This document shows, in pieces, positions 47,549-58,330 of a DNA stretch of 64,000 nt; within the stretch, counting starts at the first letter, position 1, and the number at the start of each line of letters is the position of its first letter. The stretch is from the NCBI RefSeq assembly GCF_004210375.1, contig NC_134831.1, positions 186,001-250,000 on the forward strand. The letters run 5' to 3'. Below the pieces are notes generated by a model. The model saw only the letters and a list, made by a program, of their open reading frames with translations. It did not search any database and was not told the origin of the DNA. The position numbers and the translations under genes are program-made. The stretch comes from Tachypleus tridentatus. Taxonomy: Eukaryota > Arthropoda > Merostomata > Xiphosura > Limulidae.

Positions 47549-50159
47549 AATCATTAAGTACTGTATGATGAATTTTTTTTTATATTATTCAAACTGTTTC
47601 TTAGACTTTCAAGAAAGTTCTAGTTAGTAAGCCATGCACTAATCATGTGGCTTGAAAAGGTCCTTCTAACTAATAATAAACAAACACATAAATTAAGAAA
47701 CAACCTACACTAATATCATGGTTCATCACATATATAATTAAATATTTAATCATTGAATTCTGAAATAGTCTGGACAAAAAATATCCTTAATGGTTATTAG
47801 CTATAAAACTGTGAATGAGGAAATGCTAAACTGTTAATTAATTTTCTAAATTTTGTTCTTAAATTGTATACAATTTATTTATCGATCCATTTATGTGCAT
47901 TTAATTTGATTATTTCATATATGAGAGTACCACTGGAAAAACATCGGATAGTTTTTCAGTAACAGTGGCATATACTTGCATGTGGCAAAACTGGCAGAGA
48001 TACAACATATGCTTATTTCAGTTATGATAATTTAATACAGTGTCATTTATATATAAGTAACAAATACAATATTGTAAAGCAGTTGCATACACACAAACAT
48101 GCAGAAAGAAACAATCCATAAAAGTAATTTATTTGTTAGATTGTGTTGTTTTACAAGATGTAAACATTATGTTATTCTGTTATATTAATAACTGTTGGTT
48201 ATTATGTATAATTTTATGCTGCAAGCTTAGCTGGTAAGTACTGCTTTTGTTCAGTGTAAACATTATATATGACAGCTATTAATTTTAAAAAATAAGCATT
48301 TTAAAAATTTGAGAGTCTCAAGAAATTAAAATTAGACTTATGACCAACTGATTATCACAGTTTAAATTATGTCGATAGTTGTTTCAAATTCAGATAATAA
48401 TTGTTAGGCTTAGCATGTAACGATTGTGAAAACATACATATTCTTGTGATTCATGAGTCTTGGAGTAAACAAAATTGGAATCCCTTTTTGTGTGTGTGTG
48501 CTCAAAACTTTGGGTTAAAAAAAAAAATTAATTTAAGCCAGCTATTCTATTGACATTTAAACTTAACAGTAGGTGGATTGTTAAACTTATGTTATTTTCC
48601 CTTGTGCAAACATTAAATCTTTCTACAATTATTATGTGTATCTTCCGTAATAACTAAAATAATGTTGAAAACACAACTATCTGGAGTGTTATCTATGGTC
48701 CCTGAAAGTCTAAAAACTTGCATGGAAATTTGGATCAATCTAAATATCTTTCAAAATGGCATCAAATTTAAGACCTAAGGGATTCAAGAATAATAGAAAA
48801 ATAACATCATACACACAGAGACTTAGATAAGATATTGGGTGAATAAAAGCAAAAAGTAAAGAGTTTCTTTGAAAGAACATACATGCCTTATTAGAAATAA
48901 GCCTTGTTTTGATTAAACTTATGCGTAGTAGATATTTTGCCATTGTTTATTGTACCAAACGTGTATCACTCAGTAAATATATATATATATATATCCAGTA
49001 GGTTGTGAATTTTATAATAATTACTAAGATCATTATCACACATAAAATGTATTTGTTAAAATCACCCTCAAAGTTGTTTTAGATGATACTGCTTTAAGAA
49101 CTAACAGAATTATCACAGTACAAAGAGATATGAATGTTAAGATTATCACAATATGAGAGAACAAATAATGACTTTGAAGACAAAATTATCCATTAAAAGA
49201 TAATTTAGTGAGTATCAATTAGTAGACCTATCAAATCTCTGTAGGCCAATACTAATAAATTTCAGCTGTGCTACTTGATTAACTACACCCGTACTGATCT
49301 ACATGGACTATTCCAGTTACTATATGATCTTGATCTGAGATAGTTTAGGAATGAGATCTTCAGTGACAAGCAATCCAAATGTTGCCCACTTAAAAATGGT
49401 GGCTTTAATACCACAAAGGTAAAAGGAGAAATGTCTTTTCACAATGGAGAAACTGTACAGAAACGTAAACAGACTGAATTAACTGGCATGTCAATATCAC
49501 TAAAGAAAAATTAGAAACATAATATTTTGCAAAAGTTTTTCAAGGTTGGTGGTATACACCTGAAAAAAAAGTTGTCAAAGCAATAAAATCAGTTAGACAG
49601 TTGATGTTGTCTCATCTTTAGTTAACTTAGGAAGAATGGCACATAACTTGTGACACACGTAGTTGTAACATTTGGGAATATAAGTTGAAAACTTCTTCAA
49701 GTGTAAAAACAGCACATTTTGCTAAAGACCATAAATCACAGGAGTCCGCATGGTTGTCACTTATCCCATCTGAAATATATATCCTACTGATGTCCATTCT
49801 ACAAACGTCAACCTTGTACTCTGTGTATATTGTAGTAAAGAGTATAAGTTATTACTTTTATCAGTAAAGGTGATATAATTGTAACTGCTTAAAAATGTTG
49901 ACCAAAGGTCACGAATAAAACATTAAGAATATCACTCCATGAAAAACCATTCCAAACATGGATTAGCAGAAATTTTAATTTAAATTAGTTATATTAGAAC
50001 TTCCCTGAGTGAGATGCCTACATTACGTGTACTTCTCGCTTAATAAGAACTTTAACAGAAATCTGTGCAAAGAAATAATAAGGTAACATAAGTAAAAACA
50101 ACATACATTAGCAAAGAAATCTTTTAAATACAGTATTTAAAAAAACAAACATTCGCGTG
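47549..50159. other. AT-rich sequence, no gene
   Basis: Nothing recognised apart from the TA run at 48977-48994. Confidence 0.45.
48977..48994. repeat. (TA)n microsatellite
   Basis: Nine AT dinucleotides, uninterrupted. Confidence 0.95.
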
Positions 50160-50172
50160 CGACTACAATATG

Positions 50173-50449
50173 GAGCCCGGCATAGCCAAGCGTGTTAAGG
50201 TGTGCGACTCGTAATCTGAGGGTCGCGGGTTCGCATCCCCATCGCACTAAACATGTTCGCCCTTTCACCCGTGGGGGCGTTATAATGTGACGGTCAATCC
50301 CACTATTCGTTGGTAAAAGAGTAGCCCAAGAGTTGGCGGTGGGTGGTGATGACTAGTTGCCTTCACTCTAGTCTTACACTGCTAAATTAGGGACGGCTAG
50401 CACAGATAGACCTCGAGTAGCTTTGTGCGAAATTCAAAAACAACAACAA
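50173..50449 (+). mobile_element. tRNA-derived SINE, family 1, with 13-bp target duplication
   Basis: Complete copy. The tRNA-like head holds GGCATAGCCAAGCG and GCGACTCGTAATCTGAGGGT, a B box changed by one base (GGTTCGCATCC), the conserved body, and the tail CAAAAACAACAACAAC. CGACTACAATATG occurs directly on both sides (50160-50172, 50450-50462), a perfect target duplication. The head has the loop CTCGTAA, which puts a CGT (Thr-type) triplet at the anticodon position. Confidence 0.96.
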
Positions 50450-50569
50450 CGACTACAATATGTCTCCGCCACGCAATTGTGGCATGGCCAATTTTGAGAT
50501 CATAAAAACTGTGAAAACATACAGGAATAGCAAACGTCTATATCACCTGTCTATGCAAGAAGGAATCAT

Positions 50570-51400
50570 TTTACCATATCCCACATAAATTGGCAGAAAT
50601 ACAATACAGTAATTGTACAAAGTCCCCCAAAATATGCTTTTTGTGGCAGGTTGACCCACTTATAATTACTGAAAATAGGAAAGTCCAACTGTTTTTTGCC
50701 AGTTTATGTTGCTTGTATAAAAGTATCTTTACACCAAAATCCGTGTAAATTAGTTGGAACATGACTACCTAATAGACCATGACCGTAAAATAATGGGTTT
50801 ATTGTCGTCATCACGAAGGGTTTATGTAATTATTTTGGCTTCCTTAAAAAGCAAAAATTGGGAATATTCCAAATTTTTGTATATATATGTATGGGACATG
50901 TGAAAATGTAAATTTGCACCAAATCCTATGTAAAATGGCTAAAATATGGCGTACTAATTGTCAAAAAACTCTAAAATTATGTCTTTTTCTGGCGTATTGA
51001 CCCTTAATTAATAGAAATAGGCAACTCCACCATTTTTGTTTGTCATATGTAGGACCTGTAAAAAAGTATAACTGTATTAAATCCAATGTAAATTGGACAA
51101 AATATGGCCGTGCGATTGCCCAAAATCCCACATCCATGCTCTTTTGTGAGGTCTGATCCCTCTTAAAAAAATTTAAAATGGGTAAATCCAACTTTTTTGT
51201 GTCAGTATCTTTCGCCACCTTTTACCTTGATTGCTGTAAATATGACCTTTCAGAAGCCCAGAATATACATTTTTGGTTTGTTAATTTTGTCTTTGATCCT
51301 ATAAATTCGTTAAAAAAGCCTAAATGGGAAAAAAGAAAAAGGTATCTAAGTGTACTGAACTAAGGCATAATCCTATCAAGTTTCAATACAATACGCCAGG
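50570..51400. repeat. Degenerate tandem array, ~160-175 bp units, about four
   Basis: Recurring ordered motifs: CAAA(A/G)TCCC or CAAAAAACTC, then TTTTTGTGGC or TTTTTCTGGC, then TTGACCC, then GAAATAGG-like, TCCAAC and TTTTTG, then CCTGTAAAAAAGTA or GACATGTGAAAATGTA, then AAATCC-ATGTAAATTGG and AAAATATGGC. The start points 50618, 50962 and 51121 are 344 and 159 bases apart, so one unit plus a doubled interval. The units are strongly diverged. The array lies between two SINE copies. Confidence 0.7.
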
Positions 51401-51430
51401 AAATGAAGGTCAATTAAAATTTGTTTGGTA

Positions 51431-51648
51431 TTGATTTAGCAGTGTAAGACTAGAGGGAAGGTAGCTATTCATCACCACCCACCCGCCCACTCTTGGGCTA
51501 CTCTTTTACCAACGAATAGTGGGATTGACTGTCACATTGTAATGTCCCCACAGCTGAAAGGGCAAGCATATTTGGTGTGATGAGGATTTGAACCCGTGAC
51601 CCTCAGATTACGAGTCGAACGCCTTAACACACCTGGCCATGCCGGGCC
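51431..51648 (-). mobile_element. tRNA-derived SINE, family 1, 3'-shortened
   Basis: Starts inside the body at TTTAGCAGTGTAAGACTAGA and runs to a full head, ending GGCCATGCCGGGCC. It is flanked by AAATTTGTTTGGTA on the left and AAATTGTTTGGTA on the right, a target duplication with a one-base length difference. The last 60 bases or so of the consensus body and the tail are missing, although the duplication abuts, so it inserted in shortened form. Confidence 0.92.
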
Positions 51649-52342
51649 AAATTGTTTGGTAAAAGGTGAAGAAGCAATAGAAAAACAGTATATATCTCTC
51701 TGCCAATTTATAATAATTTTTCTTATTAACAGGTGAGCGCCATGACATTGAGAAAGGCGCAGAAGCGATATTTCTCCGGATTTACTACATTCCTATTTTA
51801 CAACATTTCTAGATTCGTTTAACAATAAAATCACACGACGTGCAAAACACCAAATATATTTTGATAAATAAATATTTTAAACTAGTTGATGAAGTATCGT
51901 AACACTAAAATATTACAAAACTTCACCCGAAAAATTACCTGCCTGTAAAAGTTGTAGTTTTAAATAATTTGTTCAATTGAAATGATTTTGTGACTGTGTT
52001 ATTCACTTTAAAAAAAAAATCCATCCTCAAAATGCTTAAGACCTGTTAAAACTGAGCCACAAATAGCTACAAGCGAAGTCTATATATTTTCTATGGCTAT
52101 CTTTACAACGATCCCAATTCCGAGAGGGAAACCTAGTACGAAGATCTTATAACAGTTTCATGCATATTTTAATATTAAGCAATAAAATAAGTGTTAATGT
52201 GAAGAATATTGAAAACAATAATGATGTTTGCCATATTATTACTGCTTTTTTTGCAGTTAGTAATATATTTACGTCTGGTATAATATTTTCAGAATTTTAA
52301 TTTTTGTTTGTTTTCCAGTTAAATTTATCAAAACACAAAAAT

Positions 52343-52352
52343 ACGCATGCGT
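52343..52352. promoter_or_regulatory. Palindrome ACGCATGCGT upstream of DNAL4
   Basis: Perfect 10-bp palindrome about 110 bp before the DNAL4 start, centred on GCATGC as in NRF1-type sites but lacking the outer GC pairs. Function is inferred only from position. Confidence 0.3.
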
Positions 52353-52357
52353 GTAGC

Positions 52358-52371
52358 GTTGGCCTGGTTAC
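52358..52371 (+). promoter_or_regulatory. X-box-like RFX site upstream of DNAL4
   Basis: GTTGGCCTGGTTAC fits the imperfect palindrome GTNRCC-N(0-3)-RGYAAC bound by RFX factors, with one mismatch per half site. It lies 89 bp upstream of the DNAL4 start codon. RFX X-boxes close to the start are a hallmark of ciliary genes in animals. Confidence 0.45.
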
Positions 52372-52459
52372 TGAGACGCGAAACGAATTTACAAATGCAT
52401 GGTTTTCGATTTAGGTCATCCTGATAAACATTAAAAAAGTCTATCACAACATTTTAAAA

Positions 52460-55400
52460 ATGGGAGACGTAGCCGAGGTAAGGAAAGATGAAGGAAATGA
52501 AGCAGTGAAAAAAATAATTCATACTTACCCCCTAATAAAGGTTAGTTTATTAAACCAGTGTTCTACTTTTTCAATTTAAAATATAATGTTAAAAAGATTT
52601 ATGTGAACTAAAACGTAATAATTAAAGATCTGATGGGGAGAAGGAGTGTTGTGTTCAGTAATGTCGGATATAACAAAATATACTAGCTGATAATACATTA
52701 TATAGTGATATAACATCAGACATAAAAAATTAGGCCTGGTTGTATATTCGTATATACAATTACAAAATCAAATAATAAATAAAGTTAGTGCGGTTATCTT
52801 TGTTATGACATTAAATCAGTCTTTCACAGATTGAAATGGCTTAAAAGGTCATATTCAGTGTCTTGTATGATATATTTATCGACACTGCAACTGGTTTGAA
52901 ACTAAGTTTGAAACTTGAATGAAATTTTAAAAGTGGAACTTGCTTGTTGTGTCCAAGGATAAATCATTTCAATGTCTTTATTCCCAGACAAAAATAAACA
53001 TTACATTAAAAGCTTATAAATTGAATGATCCTAGTATTTAAGAAGTTTTATCAATTTTGTTTTGGAAATTTAATTGGAAGTACTAAGATTTGAATAACAT
53101 TAGCCCTGTTCATTAGTGTTACTTCAATACACAGAGAGAGAGAGAAAAACTCTTTGTATCTATTTAAAATGTCATTAAAAACGTCCTTATATATTTAAAA
53201 AGTAATTTCATAAGGTGAAGTATCCACATAAAATTGTTTATATTGCATTATATTTCCTTATACTAGATGTAGGAAGGAATAATGATAGATTTTCTTTGCT
53301 TATGAACAAAGCATGGAACACTTTTATGAGATTGCATCATATTAATACTTCAGTTTTCATATCCAGTTACTTAAGAATAATTTTGTTATGTTTTACTGTA
53401 AGCAATTAGTATTATAATACTTTTGTTTTATATGTAGATTATAGATATTTCTAGAAATTTTTACTGTTTAATCAGACGGAAATTGGATATTAATGTCTGG
53501 AACATTCTCCAAAGCCATAATTTGGAAGAAGTATTTTTTTCATGTACATACAGTTGGATTTATCTGTAGTTCTTGAAAAGTAATAGCAAACATAATCACC
53601 ATTTCTATACAAACAGTTTAATGCATCAATTTCTTCAAAATACTTAGAAAAAACAAGAATTATTTGTGATTAACACTTAAACAGCAGGAGTGTCATAGGT
53701 AGCATCGTTAATTGATGATTGTTGCTGTTTAAGGGTTAATACAGTATGAGCCAAGTTCAAATTTTTATAGTTTTGTAACTTCTCAAAACTCAAATCATAT
53801 TTGTTAAAAGAAGCAACATATCAATTTATATTTACATTCTTTTCTCTATCTCTTATCATTGATATTTGTTTACAGAAACAAGCATATTTCTTGCCTCTTT
53901 CTTATATTGTATATTATACCTGCAAAACTAATTACTTCAATGTCACTACATTACAAAGTGTAATGCATCATAAAAATAGTTACAATTTTTCTCATTTTTT
54001 TAGAGTAATCATATAATGTATGTTAATAACATCGTAGTTGCTTTGTGTGCTTAAAATGGTTTTTAATAATCTTTGTTAGTGTAATGAGTGTTTGAAGTAC
54101 ATAATCATATCATATGCATTTCAGAACCTTTTCAATAATTTATCAGTACATAAAACTAACCTTGTTAGTCATGCTTGATCAAGCAGCAAATACAGTTCAT
54201 GAACTTTGTACATTAGAAGTGAATGATGAGTCATCACAAATATTTAAATGCTAGTTTGGTTTTTAATTTTCTCTTGTTATTAATAAAACAATGCATTCTT
54301 GGCTTCTTATTTTAGAGTATTAAAAAATGCACTCCCATATCATATAAGATATGCAAGAAACTCTTAAAACCAAGTTCAGTTTATGCCCTTTTAAAGCACT
54401 GTTGCCATCAGGGCTGTTGTATAAATCGTAAAGTCTTGAGAAATCTTCTGATGAAACTTTCCAGCAAATTAAAGCCATGCTCGTGATATTGATTCATAAA
54501 ATAATAGAATAGTATTTACTCTCTCACACTGTGCAAATGTTTTTTAAAAGTTATAAATTTAATACATTTATTTTTATAGCATTCAGACATGAATGAGGAA
54601 ATGAGGGTGGAAACTATGGAACTATGTGTTACTGCATGTGAAGAATTCGCCAATAACAATGAGGTTATCTTTTTCTAAATAAATTTCATGTAACAAAAGT
54701 TTTAAAATTACTGTACTTAAGAAGCAATAATGTGAAGTTAAAAATAAACAAGTTCCTTGGAACTTCAGAATAACCATCTTATGTAACTAAAATTAATGTG
54801 TAAAAATGTAATTGCACCTGTTCACCATGGATATGCCATAATGAAACAAGGTTTATATTATGTCTTAAAAATAAGTAATTTATGTGGGTGTATGTGTCTA
54901 TGCATACAAAGATTTTGGAAGAATTTCCTTTAAAATGTTTCTTTAAAACCAGATTATTTCATGTTGTGAATAACATTACTAGACAATCCAGTCACAAGTA
55001 ATAGTTTCCTTCACTACTTACATTATTAAGTCTGCTTTGTGTATAGTGTATTTTAGCTTATATTTTTTTAAGTAAGTATTTAACTTTTAAAATGTACATA
55101 AACTACTAATTTATAATTTCCAGTTTTATAATATGAAAAGAGTGAAAATGAAATAGAGAGAGAAAAGTTAATCTTGCATTTCATCAGAATTTCAACAAGA
55201 GTATATAAATAGCCTTGTAGAAACATTATCTTCATCTTAACAGAAATGTAGGCTGTAGCAAGAAAAAATATGTTGTTTAACAGACAGTGAAGATGCTTAA
55301 TTAAACAGATTTACTTGGATTCCAATGTAAGTGAACTAAATAATTTATTTGATTTTTGATGACAAGAAACCCAGTTGAAATCAAAATGTATCTTAGAACA

Positions 55401-55883
55401 GCTGGTATGGGTATTAACACTTTTATTAATAAGCAGAGAATGATCTAACATCCAACTGCAACGCCCACTACAATTTTGTACCCGTTTATACTTGTCCTGA
55501 TGACTTGTGCCTGGCAACAGTCAGTTGCAAACTCTCTCTTTGTTAACCTGAAAATGATCTAAGAAGGTTGAAATGTTGTTCTCTGCTTATCAATAAAAAT
55601 GTTAATACTCATTCTGAGATACATTTATTTGATTTTTCCCTTGTTGTATTTACAATTATATGAAAGCATATAATAGTTTAATGCATTCTACAAGCTTACT
55701 ATTTATTTCACTTTTTAGAATGCAGCAAGAATGATAAAAGAGACAATGGACAAAAAACATGGCACAGCGTGGCATGTAGTAGTGGGAGAGGGATTTGGTT
55801 TGGAGATAACACATGAAATAAAAAGTATTCTCTACATGTACTTTGCTGGGAACTTGGCTGTTTGTGTCTGGAAATGTTCATAG
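52460..55883 (+). CDS. DNAL4: Dynein axonemal light chain 4, three exons
   Basis: Light chain of axonemal dynein in the LC8 (DYNLL) superfamily, acting in cilia and flagella. Exons: 52460-52540 (27 codons, donor AAG|GTTAGT), 54580-54663 (28 codons, donor GAG|GTTATC) and 55719-55883 (54 codons plus TAG). All introns are phase 0. The protein is 109 residues, against 105 in human, and ends in the same AVCVWKCS. Exon 2 reads HSDMNEEMRVETMELCVTAC and exon 3 includes MIKETMDKKHGTAWHVVVGE and GFGLEITHE, matching the family nearly residue by residue. The N-terminus (MGDVAEVRKDEGNEAVKK) is variable, as in relatives. The ATG at 52460 follows AAAA and is the only in-frame start. No defect seen, so probably functional. 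Confidence 0.96.
55358..55623. mobile_element. Foldback element in DNAL4 intron 2 with 14-bp direct repeat
   Basis: TTTATTTGATTTTT flanks the element at 55344-55357 and 55624-55637. Inside, AATGTATCTTAGAACAG...GGGTATTAACACTTTTATTA...AAGCAGAGAA on the left is matched by the complement of TTCTCTGCTTATC...AATGTTAATACTC...GAGATACATT on the right, arms of about 50 bp. The interior includes a CTGATGA and a CTGAAAA...GAAAT motif. The direct repeat points to transposition. Class unknown; Penelope-like terminal repeats are one possibility. Confidence 0.8.
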
Positions 55884-57630
55884 TAGTTTTAGGTTAAGTG
55901 TTTCAGAAAAAGTGCAATATTTTTTATCTTACATATATTGTAGTATTGATAATGTTCAGGGTAATATTTTGTATTATTTGCATTATTTGATGCCAAATTT
56001 CTTATACAGAGATATAATTTTATACCTGTGCATTCCATTATGGTTATGTGCTATTTTATTTTCTGTTTATATAAACATGAAGAGAACTAAGATAAAATGA
56101 TTATGAGTTTATATGTACATTATTTTACATTTGTTATTTGTTACTGATTTGTTAACTCAAAAGTTTTTCATAAAGTTTTAATTTGTACCTCAGTTTGACA
56201 AAGTGTATTTTTTCCATTAGTAAATATCTTTTGAATGATTTTATTTTACTGTACTGATGTTATAGCACCTTTCCATGTCCCCACAAAATATCTTTCAACA
56301 ACAAAACCACACCTAACATTTTAAAAGTGTCCATATACATTAGTATTAAAAAGGCATTAAAAAGATGACAGCAAAAAGTATTATGAACTGGAACCATATG
56401 TTCTTATAATTTGTTTCTTAAAGTAGAAGGTACTTTTTTTCTTCAACAAGTAATCAATCATTTAGTTACAACATATCATACTTGAAAAAACAACAACACA
56501 TTCATAGTGAGGGTTTATTGGTTCCAAATAAACAGACTTAATGAACTCTGCACTACTGCAGTTTTGAAATGATTTTATTCATAGATGGATAAATACCTGG
56601 TTGTCAGAAGGAGCATAACTCTAATACTTCAATTATGTAATAACTAATACATTCCTAGTGTATTCTAGTGTATCATCTAAGGTATGCTTAAAATATTAAA
56701 ACACAGTATATGATTTATTGGGATATGACATCAATTCAAGGTTTTGAATTGAAATCCCAATAGTCTTCAGTGAATATGAAAGACAGAATTTCATATACAT
56801 GACAGATTTAAATCCAGTAACATATACTGATACTAGAAAAAACAACACTTAAATTCACTTGCAGAACATAAAATAATGTTTTTATTTGAATGTTTCATAA
56901 AACTAGTTGCAACGTAAGTTGTTTTTAACTGTGTTAAAACAAATCTTCAGAAGTATACAGTAATATTAACATTGTTTATATTTACTTTTAAAAATCAGTA
57001 AAAAATGCAAATATTTAAAGTTAAAAATAATATAGTCTGTAATTAGTAAATATTTCAAATTTGTAATAGTCAACAAAATCTTACACTGATCTTTAATGCT
57101 AGTTAACCATCTGAATAGGTTTTTATAAATAAGAGTGATATATATGGAAGACATTGTTAGATGTGGTTCACCCAGCTTAAAAAAAATAACCCTGAGGAAC
57201 AGTCAAACTGGGACATAAACTCTGTTATAATGGACTAAGCATATGGATGTGCTACATGTGGTTTTATGACAATAATGTTATTGGTTTAAAAAAAATATTA
57301 TATTTAAATCATAAATTACTGATAAAATAAATGCTTTCAAAAATTATGTAACTACCACCTAAAGCCTCTTGATGTTGGATCACAAGTATGTGGAACTAGA
57401 AATGTTGCAATAATAAAACTGTGTTAAACTGAAAACAATCACAGTATGGTAGTTTAGTCCTAAAACAAGACCTGGAAAATTAGAAGTATCAGGCTCAGAT
57501 GGAAAAGCATTTGTAGAAATATAACAATGAGAAAAACGATCCAACACTTGGAAATAATATGTATTCAAACCATAACAAAAAAAAATTATTTTAAAAATAG
57601 CTTCATACAGTTTGTGAGAAAAAAAATGGT
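55884..57630. other. DNAL4 3' flank, no further gene
   Basis: AT-rich. AATAAA at 56527-56532 could be a poly(A) signal but lies more than 600 bases after the stop. No other exon recognised. Confidence 0.4.
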
Positions 57631-57785
57631 GGTAATCCCACTATTCGTTGGTAAAAGAGTAGCCCAAGAGTTAGCGGTGGATGGTGATGACTAACTGCCT
57701 CTAGTCTTACACTGCTAAATTAGGGGCGGCTAGCACAGATAGCCCTGAGTAGCTTTGTGCGAAATTCAAAAACAAACAAACAAAC
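57631..57785 (+). mobile_element. tRNA-derived SINE, family 1, 5'-truncated
   Basis: Starts at GGTAATCCCACTATTCGTTGG in mid-body and runs to GCGAAATTCAAAAACAAACA, so the tRNA head is absent. Confidence 0.92.
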
Positions 57786-57917
57786 TTTTAACACATATTT
57801 AATACGTTTGATTTTAGATAAACGTTTTTTTTTATACTTTCAGTATTAAAACAGTAATGGACTTTGAAGTAATAGTTTTTCCGCTTCTCAGTATTATCCG
57901 TGTGAAATATTTGTTGT

Positions 57918-58012
57918 CTTTTACGTGTACAAAATCGTTGTGTTGTGAGCGGAGTGGCCGTTTTTGCCATTCAACAATATAAATAAAATCAGGCATAAAT
58001 AAATCAAAGTAT
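57918..58012 (+). repeat. ~95-bp dispersed repeat, left copy
   Basis: Shares GTGTACAAAATCGTTGTGTT, GCGGAGTGGCCGTTTTTGCC and ATAAAATCAGGCATAAATAA with 61243-61341 in the same orientation, at high similarity. It is immediately followed by a family 1 SINE. Confidence 0.8.
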
Positions 58013-58017
58013 TTGTA

Positions 58018-58293
58018 GGCCTGGCATGGCCAAGCGTATTAAGGCGTGCGACTCGTAATTTGAGGGTTGCGGGTTTGCATACCCGTCGCGCCAAACATGC
58101 TCGCCTTTTCAGCCGTGAGGACGTTATAATTTACGATCAATCCCACTATTCGTTGGTAAAAGAGTAGCCCAAGAGTTGGCGGTGGGTGGTGATGGCTAGC
58201 TGCTTTCCCTCTACTCTTAAACTTCTAAATTAGGGACGGCTAGCGTAGAGAGCCCTCAAGTAGTTTTGCCCGAAATTCAAAACAAACCAAACC
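58018..58293 (+). mobile_element. tRNA-derived SINE, family 1, plus strand
   Basis: Full-length copy: GGCCTGGCATGGCCAAGCG, CTCGTAATTTGAGGGTTGCG, B box decayed to GGTTTGCATACC, full body, tail AAAACAAACCAAACC. Confidence 0.93.
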
Positions 58294-58330
58294 TCAGATA
58301 AACTTTCATTAAGACAAATTAGATAAACAG

